Origin: Nocardioides jensenii JCM 1364 = NBRC 14755
GTDB lineage: Bacteria; Actinomycetota; Actinomycetes; Propionibacteriales; Nocardioidaceae
Assembly (NCBI RefSeq): GCF_001552535.1
Contig: NZ_BCRJ01000090.1
Coordinates: 1 to 50,433 of the forward strand
Length of the DNA: 50,433 nucleotides
Reading direction: 5' to 3'
Positions 1-8,488 of the stretch are shown in pieces. Position 1 is the stretch's first letter; every line of letters starts with the position of its first letter. Position numbers and translations under genes: made by a program. Under the pieces are notes generated by a model. It saw nothing but the letters and a program-made list of their open reading frames with translations, was not told the origin of the DNA and did no database searches.

Positions 1-759
1 GCTGCGGCTGCGCCGACCTCGGCTCCGGCTGCGTCCACGCCGTCGCCGCTGCGCGGCAAGACCGAGCCGCTGAGCCGACTGCGCAAGGTGATCGCCAAGC
101 GCATGGTGGAGTCGCTGCAGATCTCGGCGCAGTTGACCCAGGTGGTCGAGGTCGACGTCACCAATGTGGCCCGCAAGCGCGACGAGGTGAAGGCGGACTT
201 CCTCGCTCGCGAAGGCGTGAAGCTGTCGTTCTTCCCGTTCTTCGCCAAGGCGACCATCGACGCACTCAAGGCGCACCCCGCCCTGAACGCGTCACTGGAC
301 TCCGAGAAGGCCGAGGTCACCTACTACGACGCCGAGCACCTGGCCTTCGCGGTGGACACCGAGCGGGGTCTGCTCAGCCCGGTGATCCACAACGCCGGCG
401 ACCTCAGCCTTGCCGGGTTGGCGCGCAAGATCGCGGACGTGGCCGACCGCACGCGCAACAACAAGATCAAGCCCGACGAGCTGTCGGGTGGCACGTTCAC
501 GCTGACCAACACCGGCAGCGTGGGCGCCCTGTTCGACACACCGATCATCAACCAGCCGCAGGTCGCGATCCTCGGCACCGGCACCGTGGTGAAGCGTCCG
601 GTGGTCATCGATGACCCGAACCTCGGCGAGACCATCGCCGTGCGCCACATGTGCTACCTGTCGCTGACCTACGACCACCGCATCGTGGACGGCGCCGACG
701 CCGCCCGCTTCCTGCAGGACGTGAAGCAGCGCGTGGAGTCGGGCGCCTTCGAGGTCTGA
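1..759 (+). CDS. sucB: 2-oxoacid dehydrogenase E2 acyltransferase, C-terminal part
   Basis: The reading frame is open from the first base, so the gene begins outside the window; only the last ~252 residues are present. An Ala/Pro-rich linker (residues 1-16) leads into a segment resembling the peripheral-subunit-binding/catalytic junction ([18 protein letters not shown]), then the chloramphenicol-acetyltransferase-like catalytic domain. The hallmark HRIVDG near the C-terminus supplies the catalytic His and Asp of E2 enzymes. These transfer succinyl or acyl groups from lipoyl-lysine to CoA in 2-oxoglutarate or pyruvate dehydrogenase complexes. The nearby lipB and lipA genes, which make the lipoyl cofactor, agree with this. 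Whether it is sucB or a pyruvate/branched-chain E2 cannot be settled from this fragment; actinobacterial sucB commonly sits beside lipB. Confidence 0.9.
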   Translation, partial: AAAAPTSAPAASTPSPLRGKTEPLSRLRKVIAKRMVESLQISAQLTQVVEVDVTNVARKRDEVKADFLAREGVKLSFFPFFAKATIDALKAHPALNASLDSEKAEVTYYDAEHLAFAVDTERGLLSPVIHNAGDLSLAGLARKIADVADRTRNNKIKPDELSGGTFTLTNTGSVGALFDTPIINQPQVAILGTGTVVKRPVVIDDPNLGETIAVRHMCYLSLTYDHRIVDGADAARFLQDVKQRVESGAFEV

Positions 760-776
760 TCCGCCGCCGCACGACC

Positions 777-812
777 GGGCCGGCACGAGTTGGATTCAAC
801 TCGTGCCGGCCC
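777..812 (+). terminator. Strong hairpin terminator after the E2 gene
   Basis: A perfect 16-bp stem (777-792 with 797-812) closes on a GATT tetraloop, 17 bases after the E2 stop codon. It is GC-rich and followed by a short AGCGCATTT rather than a long T-run, as is common for actinobacterial intrinsic terminators. Confidence 0.85.
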
Positions 813-872
813 AGCGCATTTCGCCACGGACTCCTCCTGTCTCAACGTGGATCCGCGTGACAGGCTGGGGCC

Positions 873-1775
873 ATGGACGTCGTCATCGCCGGAGCCTCAG
901 GATTCCTGGGCAGCCATCTCACCCAGCGACTCCGGGACCGCGGGCACAGCGTGACCCGCCTGGTCCGGCACCCGGCACGGACCGGCGACGAGTCACAGTG
1001 GGACCCGTACGCCGGCCGGCTCGACCAGTCCGTCCTCGACGCGGCAGATGTCGTGATCAACCTGGCCGGGTCTCCTCTGCTCGGCAACCCGCACTCCAAG
1101 AAGTGGGCCGATGACCTGGTGCGCAGCCGGGTGACCACGACCCGGGTGCTGGCCGACGCGGTGGCCCGCAGCCAGGGCGAGGGTCGGCCGACCGCCTTCC
1201 TCGCGGGCAACGGCATCTCGTTCTACGGCGACCACGGCGACTGCGTGGTCACCGAGGACACCGAGCCCGTGGGCGAGGCGTTCCTGACCGGCGTGACCCA
1301 GCTCTGGGAGGAGGCCACCTCTCCCGCGGTCGCGGCCGGCGCACGGGTCTGCATCCTGCGCACCGCTCCGGTCATGGACGCCCGCAGTGCCCCGCTCAAG
1401 CAGATGCGACTGCCGTTCAAGCTGGGCCTCGGCGCCCGGCTCGGCCCGGGCAACCAGTTCTTCCCGATGATCTCGCTGCGTGACTGGCTCGGCGCCGTGG
1501 TGCACCTCACCGAGAGCCCCGACGCATCAGGCCCGCACAACCTGTGCTGCCCGGTGAGCCCGACGAACGCGGACTTCACGCAGGCCCTGGCCAAGGCGCT
1601 GGGAAGTCGCGCCTTCGTCGCCGTCCCGGCCTTCGTTCTCGACAAGGCCGCCGGCCGGATGTCCCCGGAGCTGCTCGGCTCGGTGCACGCCGAACCCGCG
1701 GCCCTGCTCGCGGAGGGGTTCGAGTTCGCCGACAACGACGTCCGCGACGTGCTCGCCTCGGGGCTGCACCACTGA
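873..1775 (+). CDS. TIGR01777 family NAD(P)-binding SDR (epimerase-like)
   Basis: A 300-residue extended short-chain dehydrogenase-like protein. The N-terminus carries the Rossmann dinucleotide motif GASGFLG, followed by VINLAG (residues ~65-71) and GISFYGDHGD, where the family's Tyr lies; the last ~50 residues match the DUF1731 tail typical of TIGR01777 proteins. It is full length. The ATG start is six bases after CAGGCT, which could be a -10 of a leaderless promoter; no clear Shine-Dalgarno is seen. The family (YfcH/SDR39U1) is widespread with no firmly assigned substrate. In actinobacteria it is often found between sucB and lipB, as here, so a link with lipoate or central carbon metabolism is possible but is only inference. 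Confidence 0.88.
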   Translation: MDVVIAGASGFLGSHLTQRLRDRGHSVTRLVRHPARTGDESQWDPYAGRLDQSVLDAADVVINLAGSPLLGNPHSKKWADDLVRSRVTTTRVLADAVARSQGEGRPTAFLAGNGISFYGDHGDCVVTEDTEPVGEAFLTGVTQLWEEATSPAVAAGARVCILRTAPVMDARSAPLKQMRLPFKLGLGARLGPGNQFFPMISLRDWLGAVVHLTESPDASGPHNLCCPVSPTNADFTQALAKALGSRAFVAVPAFVLDKAAGRMSPELLGSVHAEPAALLAEGFEFADNDVRDVLASGLHH

Positions 1776-1851
1776 GGCCGGCCCTTCCCCGTGGTCGCGG
1801 CAGAGTGATCTCGACCGGCGGGCTCGTCGGCGCTGCATCACCGAAGGCTGC

Positions 1852-2400
1852 TCACCGGACCTCGTCGACCAGCCACGAACCTCTGTGGCGGACGAAGGTC
1901 ACCCGTCGACGATCGGCACGGTCGGCGGGCAGCACCATCCGTCGCCCGCGCCCGACGGCCACCGCTCCGACCAGCCGGTCGGTGACACTCAGCACCAGTC
2001 GGTCGGGCCCGGTGCTCCGCACCGCGAAGGCCAGCACCTGCATGCGCATGCCCTCGACGTGCAGCCCGCGGTCGTCGTACGCACGGAGCAGGCGGACGTC
2101 GGCAGCGCCGGTGCCCGAGCCCGGGGCGTAGAGCGCACCCAGCGCCCGGGCGTCACCGGAGGAGTACGCCGACGCTCGGGCGGCGTCCCAGGCGGCCAGG
2201 ACGCGTCGTGCCGAGACGCGAACCTGAGCCTCGCGACGAGCCGCCCGTGCTCCGGTCTTCGCCGCCTCGCTCATCCGTGCGGAGGCCGAGGGCGAGACCT
2301 CCGACGGTGCACCCCGGATCACCCCCGACAGCGCGAGCACGCCACCGGCAGCCGCGGCGAGGAACACCGCCACGACCAGACCGAGCACCAACCCACGCAT
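1852..2400 (-). CDS. Hypothetical membrane-anchored or secreted protein
   Basis: A protein of 182 residues starting MRGLVLGLVVAVFLAAAAGG, a single hydrophobic helix or uncleaved signal anchor. An Ala/Arg-rich helical linker (SEAAKTGARAARREAQVRV) follows, then a domain of about 110 residues ending in HRGSWLVDEVR. The layout (signal anchor, then an Ala-rich helix and a small alpha+beta domain closing with RGSWLVDEV) resembles NTF2-like extracytoplasmic proteins of actinobacteria, but I do not recognise the family. An alternative GTG start lies two codons upstream (2406). It is divergent from lipB with a 91-base gap. Function unknown. Confidence 0.7.
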   Translation of the reverse strand: MRGLVLGLVVAVFLAAAAGGVLALSGVIRGAPSEVSPSASARMSEAAKTGARAARREAQVRVSARRVLAAWDAARASAYSSGDARALGALYAPGSGTGAADVRLLRAYDDRGLHVEGMRMQVLAFAVRSTGPDRLVLSVTDRLVGAVAVGRGRRMVLPADRADRRRVTFVRHRGSWLVDEVR

Positions 2401-2478
2401 GTTCACCCGACCAGCCTTGCCCGGATCCGGGGTCGGCGCATCCGCTCATCCACAGGCGACCGCTCGCCGGGCCAGGAG

Positions 2479-2484
2479 TAGGGT
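2479..2484 (+). promoter_or_regulatory. Leaderless -10 (TAGGGT) for lipB
   Basis: TAGGGT ends exactly seven bases before the lipB GTG. This is the spacing expected when the transcript starts on the start codon. The AGGAG overlapping its left edge is 13 bases from the GTG, too far to be a good ribosome site. Confidence 0.55.
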
Positions 2485-2491
2485 CGAGGCC

Positions 2492-3208
2492 GTGCCACTC
2501 GAGTTCCGTGAAGCAGGTCTGGGCGACAACGCCATCGACTACCGCGATGCCTGGCAGATGCAGGGCGAGGTGCATGCCGTCGTCGCCGACGGCGGCAACG
2601 ACACCGTGCTGCTGCTCGAACACCCACCGGTCTTCACCGCTGGCACCCGCACCGATCCGCACGAGCGGCCCCTGGACCCCGGCGGCGCGCCCGTGATCGA
2701 CGTGAACCGCGGCGGCAAGATCACCTTCCACGGGCCCGGGCAGCTGGTCGGCTATCCGATCGTGAAGCTCCCCGAGCGGGTCAAGGTCGTCGACTACGTG
2801 CGCCGGGTCGAGGAAGCGCTGATCGCGGTGTGCGCGGACTTCGACGTGGCCACGGCCCGCATCCCCGGGCGCAGTGGTGTCTGGCTGCAGGCCGACGAGA
2901 AGGGCCCCGAGCGAAAGATCGCGGCGATCGGGCTGCGCGTCTCGCGTCGGGTGACGATGCACGGCTTCTCGCTGAACTGCGACGTCGACCTTGCCTGGTA
3001 CGACCGGTTCGTGCCGTGCGGCATCGCCGACGCCGGGGTCACCTCGTTGAGCCGTGAGCTCGGCCGCGACGTCACCGTCGCCGACGTGATCCCCAGCGTC
3101 GAGAAGCACGTCGCCGACCTGCTCGCGTGGAACGACTACACGCCGACCCCCGACTACGAGCCGCGACCCGAGCCTCCCCGACTGAAGCTGATCAAGCCCA
3201 GCACCTGA
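2492..3208 (+). CDS. lipB: Lipoyl(octanoyl) transferase LipB
   Basis: A 238-residue octanoyl-ACP:protein transferase that moves octanoate from acyl carrier protein to E2 and GcvH lysines in the cytoplasm, the first step of lipoate assembly. Family motifs are clear: LLLEHPPVFTAG, RGGKITFHGPGQLVGYPI, the catalytic lysine K142 in ERKIAAIG and the acyl-accepting cysteine C176 in VPCGIADAGVTSL. The GTG at 2492 was chosen over an in-frame ATG at 2399. It matches the usual N-terminus of the family and has TAGGGT seven bases upstream, while the extra 31 residues overlap the divergent gene's 5' end. It works with lipA, 4.3 kb downstream on the same strand, and with the E2 gene upstream. Confidence 0.95.
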   Translation: MPLEFREAGLGDNAIDYRDAWQMQGEVHAVVADGGNDTVLLLEHPPVFTAGTRTDPHERPLDPGGAPVIDVNRGGKITFHGPGQLVGYPIVKLPERVKVVDYVRRVEEALIAVCADFDVATARIPGRSGVWLQADEKGPERKIAAIGLRVSRRVTMHGFSLNCDVDLAWYDRFVPCGIADAGVTSLSRELGRDVTVADVIPSVEKHVADLLAWNDYTPTPDYEPRPEPPRLKLIKPST

Positions 3209-3337
3209 CGGGTCTCGACACCCTCCCTGGCGCTCCCGGCGCTCCCGGCTCGACCGACGAGTCCGTCGACGGCGCGGCGACGCGCCGCACGCGAGACAGC
3301 CTGTCAGGATTCCCCGAACCGGACGAGGGGGAATCGC

Positions 3338-4309
3338 GTGAGCGAGATGGTGATCGAGACCGAGGGTCTCCACAAGGTGTTCCGCACCAGGCGCGGCACC
3401 GGCTATGCGGTCCGGGACCTGAACCTGGCGGTTCCCGCTGGTGGCGTCCACGGCTTCCTCGGGCCCAACGGCTCCGGCAAGACGACCACGATCCGGATGC
3501 TGCTCGGCCTGGCCGCACCGACGCGCGGTCGCATGCGCCTGTTCGGTCGCGACGTGCCCCACCACCTGCCCGAGGTGCTCCCCCGCATCGGCGCGGTCGT
3601 CGAGTCGCCGAAGTTCGCACCGAACTTCTCCGGCCGGCAGAACCTGCAGCTCCTGGCCGGCACCATCGGGGTACCAGCCACTCGCGTGGACGAGGTGCTG
3701 GAGACGGTCTCGCTCGGTGGGCGGGACCGGGACCGGTTCCGCGCCTACTCCCTGGGAATGAAGCAGCGGCTCGCGATCGCGGCGACCCTGCTCAAGGATC
3801 CCGACCTGCTGATCCTCGACGAACCCACGAACGGCCTGGATCCCTCGGGCATCCGGGAGATCCGCGAGACGATCCGTGAGCTCGGCGGCCGCGGTGTGAC
3901 CGTGCTGCTCAGCTCGCACATCCTGGCCGAGGTGCAACAGGTCTGCGACTCGGCCACGATCATCGGTCGTGGCCGGATGCTGGCCAGCGGCAGGGTCGAC
4001 GACCTGATCGGCGCCGGGACCACCTGGCGCGTCGGGGTTCCCGATCCGGTGTCCGCGTGTGGAGCCCTCACGGCCGCCGGTCTGACCTCGCGGGTGGCCG
4101 ACGGCCGTCTCGTCGTCGAGACCGACGCCCCCGAGTCGGTCACCCGCGTCCTGGCCGCCGCCGGCATCTATCTCACCGAGCTGGTCGCCGAGCGCGCCGA
4201 CCTCGAGTCGGTCTTCCTGCAGCTCACCGAGGGCACCAGCCTCGACGACACCGCGACCCGGCTCACCGAGCCCGACACGACGTACGACGAGGGCGGGGCC
4301 CCGGCATGA
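3338..4309 (+). CDS. ABC transporter ATP-binding protein (exporter type)
   Basis: A 323-residue ATPase of the CcmA/DrrA-like exporter class. Walker A is GPNGSGKTT (residues ~45-53), the signature is YSLGMKQRLAIA, Walker B is LLILDEPTNGLDPSG and the switch His lies in LLSSHILAEV. After the nucleotide-binding domain (~220 residues) is a C-terminal extension of ~100 residues ending in a DUF4162-like segment (LVAERADLESVFLQLTEG). The GTG start has a good GAGGGGGA ribosome site. It overlaps the permease gene by ATGA, so the two are translationally coupled. Substrate unknown; such pairs export drugs, lipids or peptides. Confidence 0.92.
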   Translation: MSEMVIETEGLHKVFRTRRGTGYAVRDLNLAVPAGGVHGFLGPNGSGKTTTIRMLLGLAAPTRGRMRLFGRDVPHHLPEVLPRIGAVVESPKFAPNFSGRQNLQLLAGTIGVPATRVDEVLETVSLGGRDRDRFRAYSLGMKQRLAIAATLLKDPDLLILDEPTNGLDPSGIREIRETIRELGGRGVTVLLSSHILAEVQQVCDSATIIGRGRMLASGRVDDLIGAGTTWRVGVPDPVSACGALTAAGLTSRVADGRLVVETDAPESVTRVLAAAGIYLTELVAERADLESVFLQLTEGTSLDDTATRLTEPDTTYDEGGAPA

Positions 4310-5283
4310 ACCTGGTCAAGATCGAGCTGACCCGCCTGCGCTGGCGCCGGGCCGCCCTCCTCATCCTGCTGGCGGCCGTGGTGCTGCCGATCGTCTTCAT
4401 CGCCTCCACCGCCTGGAACACCCGACCGATCGGCGAGGGCGACCTCGCCGATGCGCGGGAGCAGATGGAGATGAGCCAGCAGTACGCGCAGGAGGATCTC
4501 CGCAACTGTGTGGAGCACCCCGGTGACTACGGCATCGATGCCGAGGACCCGGACCTCGACACGCTGTGTCGCCAGAACACCATCTTCGAGGACGACGTCT
4601 CCAACTACCTCTACCGCGATCAGCTGACCGCGTCGTACGCCCTCGAGGGGCCGGGCCTGGCCATCGCCGTCTTCGTCGGCCTGCTGGCGCTGATTCTGGG
4701 CACGACGTTCGCCGGGGCCGACTGGGCCTCGGGCTCGATGAGCAACCAACTTCTCTTCGAGTCGCGTCGCACACGCATGTGGCTGGCCAAGGCCGCCGCC
4801 TCGGTGATCGGCGGCATCACCCTGGCCGTGGCCGGCCTGGCACTGTTCTGGGCGTTGTACGCCGGCCTCGCGGCGATCCGGGACGTGCCACTGACTGGGT
4901 TCGGAGACGAGATCGGTGGCCAGACGCTGCGCGCGACGATCTTCGCCGGTGTCGCCGCGTTGGGTGGCTTCGCGGTCACCATGCTGTTCCGCAGCACCGT
5001 CGCCAGCCTGGGCCTGCTTCTTGCCGGTGCCGTCGGCGGGACGATGCTGATGTCGGTGCTCCCGTTCGACGACCCCGAGCGCTGGATGTTCCACTCCAAC
5101 GCGACCGCGATCCTGCTGAACGGCTACGAGTACTACCCCCGGGGCGAGTACATGTGCGAGGGCGACTGCAGCGATGTGATGCTGCACATCTCCCTGACCC
5201 AGGGTGTGGTCTACTTCGCGGTCGTCCTGGCCGTGCTCTCGGCGTTGTCGATCGTCTCGTTCCGCACCCGCGACGTGCCCTGA
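4306..5283 (+). CDS. ABC transporter permease (ABC-2 type)
   Basis: A 325-residue membrane protein. The first helix lies at residues ~15-37. An extracytoplasmic loop of ~80 acidic residues follows, with several cysteines (RNCVEHPGDYG, DTLCRQNT), then about five helices grouped as in ABC-2 permeases: LAIAVFVGLLALILGTTFAG, the TLAVAGLALFWALYAG pair and the final VVYFAVVLAVLSALSIVSF. A second cysteine pair is present (YMCEGDCSD), so disulfides in the outer loops are plausible. The ATG at 4306 was chosen because it overlaps the ATPase stop as ATGA. Together the two genes encode a complete exporter of unknown substrate. Confidence 0.88.
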   Translation: MNLVKIELTRLRWRRAALLILLAAVVLPIVFIASTAWNTRPIGEGDLADAREQMEMSQQYAQEDLRNCVEHPGDYGIDAEDPDLDTLCRQNTIFEDDVSNYLYRDQLTASYALEGPGLAIAVFVGLLALILGTTFAGADWASGSMSNQLLFESRRTRMWLAKAAASVIGGITLAVAGLALFWALYAGLAAIRDVPLTGFGDEIGGQTLRATIFAGVAALGGFAVTMLFRSTVASLGLLLAGAVGGTMLMSVLPFDDPERWMFHSNATAILLNGYEYYPRGEYMCEGDCSDVMLHISLTQGVVYFAVVLAVLSALSIVSFRTRDVP

Positions 5284-5336
5284 GTCCCGCCTCCTGTCTG
5301 GGCTCGGCCACGCTGGCCAACGCCCTCACCAGGAGT

Positions 5337-5385
5337 TTGAGCGACTGCTCAATGCGGTGTAACCTCATTTTGAGCAGTCGCTCAA
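5337..5385. promoter_or_regulatory. Paired TetR-type operators flanking a promoter
   Basis: Two 16-bp palindromes, TTGAGC-GACT-GCTCAA (5337-5352) and TTGAGC-AGTC-GCTCAA (5370-5385), are exact reverse complements of each other; with flanks the repeat is 19 bp (5334-5352 and 5370-5388). Their centres lie 33 bp apart. The first TTGAGC can act as a -35 with TAACCT (5360-5365) as the -10 at a 17-bp spacing, so both operators would occlude the promoter of the operon starting at 5399. The likely repressor is the TetR protein encoded last in that operon. Confidence 0.8.
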
Positions 5386-5398
5386 ACTGGAGGTGGAG

Positions 5399-6073
5399 AT
5401 GCGCACGATCTATGTCGAGATCCTGGTGCGGGGTTCGTTCGACCAGGTCTGGCAGCACACGCAGGAGCCGGCGCACCACCAGCGTTGGGACCTCCGGTTC
5501 CAACGGATCACCTACCTGCCCCGTGCGTCTGCCGACGCGCCGCAGCGCTTCCGCTACGCGACCGCAGGCATCGACGGCGTCGGCATCTCGACAGCCGAGC
5601 GCACCCATGCCGACGGCGGCGCCACCTCGTCCCTGCGCTTCTCCTCGACCCATCCGCTGTCGGTGATCGACGAGGGTGCCGGCTACTGGCGCTACGTCCC
5701 CGTCGAGGGCGGCGGTCTGCGGTTCCTCACCGGCTACCACTACCGGCCACGCCACCGACTCCTCGACGTGGCCTTCGGTCCGATGATGGGCTGGGCGACC
5801 GCCTGGTCCTTCGACCGACTGCGCCTCTGGGTCGAGTCCGGCATCACGCCGGAACGAGCCCGACGCCGCGCCGTCGGCGAACTCCTCCTGCGGATCATCG
5901 CGGTGGCCGGCGCGTTCGTCGTCCACCCGGCGGCGGGGGTCGCGACCGCGATCACCGTGACCCTGCTGCCGACCCTGCCCGGAGTCCCATCCGCTCGCCG
6001 GTGCCTGCGACGCCCGCCGGACCGCCTCGCCGCCACCGCCCCGACGTCCCTCGAAAGGCTGGCCCCGGCATGA
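5399..6073 (+). CDS. SRPBCC-like protein with C-terminal membrane segment
   Basis: A 224-residue protein. The first ~150 residues look like an SRPBCC/polyketide-cyclase-type ligand-binding fold: IYVEILVRGSFDQVWQHTQEPAHHQRWD at the start, then repeated beta-strand patterns (GIGISTAERT-like, LRFSSTHPLSVI, GGLRFLTGYHY) and a long helix (AFGPMMGWATAWSFDRLRLWVE). A hydrophobic stretch at ~160-195 may anchor it. The ATG at 5399 has GGAGG five bases upstream; the GTG two codons earlier lies within that ribosome site. It is first in an operon with a DUF4166 gene and a TetR gene, joined by ATGA overlaps. Ligand unknown. Confidence 0.75.
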   Translation: MRTIYVEILVRGSFDQVWQHTQEPAHHQRWDLRFQRITYLPRASADAPQRFRYATAGIDGVGISTAERTHADGGATSSLRFSSTHPLSVIDEGAGYWRYVPVEGGGLRFLTGYHYRPRHRLLDVAFGPMMGWATAWSFDRLRLWVESGITPERARRRAVGELLLRIIAVAGAFVVHPAAGVATAITVTLLPTLPGVPSARRCLRRPPDRLAATAPTSLERLAPA

Positions 6074-6747
6074 CCTCGATCTTCCAGCACGCTCTCGGCG
6101 ACCGGTTCCACGACCTGCACCCGCAGCTCCAGCGTCGCTTCGGCTTCTCCAGCGCCGACGGCGTGGCCTGCGTCGGCCGGGGCACGATGGACACCGTCTG
6201 GCGCGGCGGGCCGCACACCGTCCCGTTCCTGCGCCTGGGCACGAGCCGCAACATCCTGTTCCCCGAGACGGGCGTCGACGTGCCGTTCGTGATCGAGAAC
6301 TACGCGTACGTCGACGGGTTCGGCCGCGAGACCGTGACCTTCGTCCGCACCTTCGACGTTGCGCCGGGTCGTCGACGCAGGTTCGACGCGACCATGGTCC
6401 ACAGCGAGTCCCGCGGCAGGGTGGTCGACTACCTCGGCACCCACCAGCACGTGGCGGTCGACCTCGACCTCGGCGTCGACGACCGGGGCGGGCTCACCAT
6501 CCGCAGCGGCGCCCAGCGCTTCCACACCGCTCTCGCAGGCATCGCTCTGCCGCAGGGGCTGAGTGGGGTGGCCGAGGTGCACGAGAGGTACGACGAGGAA
6601 CGCGAGCGGTTCCTGATCAGCGTCAACGTGCGCAGCCCCTGGGCCGGCCCGATCTTCGGCTACACCGGGTCCTTCACGGCCCACTTCGTCGAGACCCGCG
6701 ACGTACCGGCCGCCGTCAAGCCGTTCCGCGAGGTGGCCCGTGACTGA
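6070..6747 (+). CDS. DUF4166 domain protein
   Basis: A 225-residue protein matching the DUF4166 pattern: HALGDRFHDLHPQLQRRFG at the N-terminus, a central GFGRETVTFVRTF strand, RFDATMVHS and a C-terminal GPIFGYTGSFTAHFVE. No signal peptide or membrane helix is seen. DUF4166 domains are often fused to NAD(P)-binding saccharopine-dehydrogenase-like or SDR domains; here it stands alone. The ATG at 6070 overlaps the upstream stop as ATGA, and the long open extension upstream of it is antisense-like and rejected. Next to an SRPBCC protein and a TetR repressor, it may bind a small hydrophobic molecule, but this is inference. Confidence 0.8.
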   Translation: MTSIFQHALGDRFHDLHPQLQRRFGFSSADGVACVGRGTMDTVWRGGPHTVPFLRLGTSRNILFPETGVDVPFVIENYAYVDGFGRETVTFVRTFDVAPGRRRRFDATMVHSESRGRVVDYLGTHQHVAVDLDLGVDDRGGLTIRSGAQRFHTALAGIALPQGLSGVAEVHERYDEERERFLISVNVRSPWAGPIFGYTGSFTAHFVETRDVPAAVKPFREVARD

Positions 6748-7405
6748 CCCAGCCGAGAAGCCGGCGGGCACCGCCACCGAGAAGGTCGAGACCCGTCAGC
6801 GCCTGATCGACGCGACGATGCAGACCATCCGCACCGTCGGCATCGCCAAGGTCTCTGCCCGCACGATCGCGGCCGCCGGCGGACTCAACCAGGCACTGGT
6901 CTTCTACCACTTCAAGTCCGTCGACAACCTGGTCGGGGAGGCCTGCCTGGCCACCACGGCGGCCAGCGTCGCCGCGTTCGCCGACCGCTTCGACGCCGTC
7001 TCCTCCTTCACCGACCTCGTTGCCCTGGCCCGTGAGCTGCAGGCAGAGGAGCGCGCTTCCGGAAACACCAACGTCCTCTCCCAGGTGCTGGCCGGCTCCT
7101 ACGCCAACCCGCGCCTGGCCGAGATCACCGGCGCGGCCCTCCAGCTGCGGGTCGACCAGGTGGAGTCGGCACTGGGACGCGTGCTGACCGGCTCCCCCTT
7201 CGAAGCCGTCATCGACGCCGCCTCCCTGGCCCGGCTCGTCTGCGGCACGTTCATCGGCCTCGAGCAGCTCGAACAGGTCGGCCTGTCCCCCGGGTCTCCG
7301 ACGACCACGTCGTTCGACCAGCTCGAAGACCTGGCCCGCACCCTCGACCGGCTCGGTCCGATCGCCCGTCGAGCCGTCCGATCCACGCTGCGAACCGGTC
7401 GCTGA
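6740..7405 (+). CDS. TetR family repressor, probable autoregulator
   Basis: A 221-residue regulator. An N-terminal helix-turn-helix domain ([18 protein letters not shown]...[26 protein letters not shown], residues ~18-63) precedes an all-helical ligand-binding domain. It is the third gene of the operon starting at 5399 and overlaps the DUF4166 gene by eight bases, so the GTG at 6740 is favoured. The paired palindromes over the operon promoter are the obvious binding sites, giving negative autoregulation relieved by a ligand that the SRPBCC and DUF4166 proteins may handle. Confidence 0.88.
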   Translation: MTDPAEKPAGTATEKVETRQRLIDATMQTIRTVGIAKVSARTIAAAGGLNQALVFYHFKSVDNLVGEACLATTAASVAAFADRFDAVSSFTDLVALARELQAEERASGNTNVLSQVLAGSYANPRLAEITGAALQLRVDQVESALGRVLTGSPFEAVIDAASLARLVCGTFIGLEQLEQVGLSPGSPTTTSFDQLEDLARTLDRLGPIARRAVRSTLRTGR

Positions 7406-7457
7406 CTCGGCCTACCGACGGGTTCGGAGCGGATTGGGGTGGCCTTCGTCACGGGCG

Positions 7458-7463
7458 TAGAGT
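7458..7463 (+). promoter_or_regulatory. Leaderless -10 (TAGAGT) for lipA
   Basis: TAGAGT lies exactly seven bases before the GTG at 7471, with TTGGGG 18 bases upstream as a possible -35. The layout copies that of lipB and decides the start codon. Confidence 0.6.
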
Positions 7464-7470
7464 GGCGGCC

Positions 7471-8427
7471 GTGACGCAAGCTCCCGCCGCCCCGAACTCA
7501 CCCACAGCTCCCAACGGCCGCAAGCTTCTCCGCCTCGAAGTTCGTAATGCGGAAACCCCGATCGAACGCAAGCCGGAGTGGATCAAGACCAAGGCCAAGA
7601 TGGGCCCCGAGTACAACGAGCTGATGAAGCTCGTGAAGTCCGAGGGCCTGAACACGGTCTGCCAGGAAGCCGGCTGTCCCAACATCTTCGAGTGCTGGGA
7701 GGACCGCGAGGCCACCTTCCTCATCGGCGGCGAGCAGTGCACCCGCCGCTGCGACTTCTGCCAGATCGACACCGGCAAGCCGGCCCCACTCGACCGCGAC
7801 GAGCCCCGTCGCGTCGCCGAGTCGGTGCAGAAGATGGAGCTGCGCTACGCCACCATCACCGGCGTCGCCCGCGACGACCTGCCCGACGGCGGTGCCTGGC
7901 TGTACGCGGAGACGGTCCGCAAGATCCACGAGCTGAACCCCGGCACGGGTGTCGAGAACCTGATCCCCGACTTCAACGGCAAGCCCGACCTGCTGGCCGA
8001 GGTCTTCGAGTCGCGCCCCGAGGTGCTGGCCCACAACGTGGAGACCGTCCCGCGCATCTTCAAGCGGATCCGCCCCGCGTTCACCTATGAGCGCTCCCTC
8101 GGCGTGATCACCGCGGCCCGCGAGTTCGGCCTGGTCACCAAGTCCAACCTCATCCTCGGCATGGGCGAGACCCGCGAGGAGATCTCCCAGGCACTGACCG
8201 ACCTGCACGAGGCCGGTTGCGAGCTGATCACCATCACCCAGTACCTCCGCCCCTCCGTGCGCCACCACCCCGTCGAACGGTGGGTCAAGCCCCAGGAGTT
8301 CGTCGAGCTCTCCGAAGAGGCCGAGGACATCGGCTTCTCCGGTGTCCTCTCCGGGCCCCTCGTGCGTTCGTCGTACCGGGCCGGCCGTCTCTACAAGCAG
8401 GCAATGGAGCAGCGCGAGCGCGTCTGA
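7471..8427 (+). CDS. lipA: Lipoyl synthase LipA
   Basis: A 318-residue radical-SAM enzyme that inserts two sulfurs into protein-bound octanoate to complete lipoate. Both iron-sulfur binding sets are present: the auxiliary cluster CX4CX5C ([12 protein letters not shown]) and the radical-SAM CX3CX2C (CTRRCDFC). The C-terminal RSSY serine of the third auxiliary ligand is also there. Length is typical. The GTG at 7471 was preferred to the one at 7462 because of the TAGAGT seven bases upstream. It lies downstream of lipB and of the TetR operon and is followed by DUF4191 and, further on, glnA, an order common in actinobacteria. Confidence 0.97.
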   Translation: MTQAPAAPNSPTAPNGRKLLRLEVRNAETPIERKPEWIKTKAKMGPEYNELMKLVKSEGLNTVCQEAGCPNIFECWEDREATFLIGGEQCTRRCDFCQIDTGKPAPLDRDEPRRVAESVQKMELRYATITGVARDDLPDGGAWLYAETVRKIHELNPGTGVENLIPDFNGKPDLLAEVFESRPEVLAHNVETVPRIFKRIRPAFTYERSLGVITAAREFGLVTKSNLILGMGETREEISQALTDLHEAGCELITITQYLRPSVRHHPVERWVKPQEFVELSEEAEDIGFSGVLSGPLVRSSYRAGRLYKQAMEQRERV

Positions 8428-8488
8428 CGTAGTCTCCACCCCGCACCGCACCAGATTTCGAACAGACTGATTTCGAGAAGGCCAACAC

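Noticed and set aside
2153..3937. A 594-codon minus-strand open frame across lipB and the ABC ATPase
   Set aside because: Composition is typical of antisense of high-GC genes, with no recognisable domain; lipB and the ATPase on the other strand are certain.
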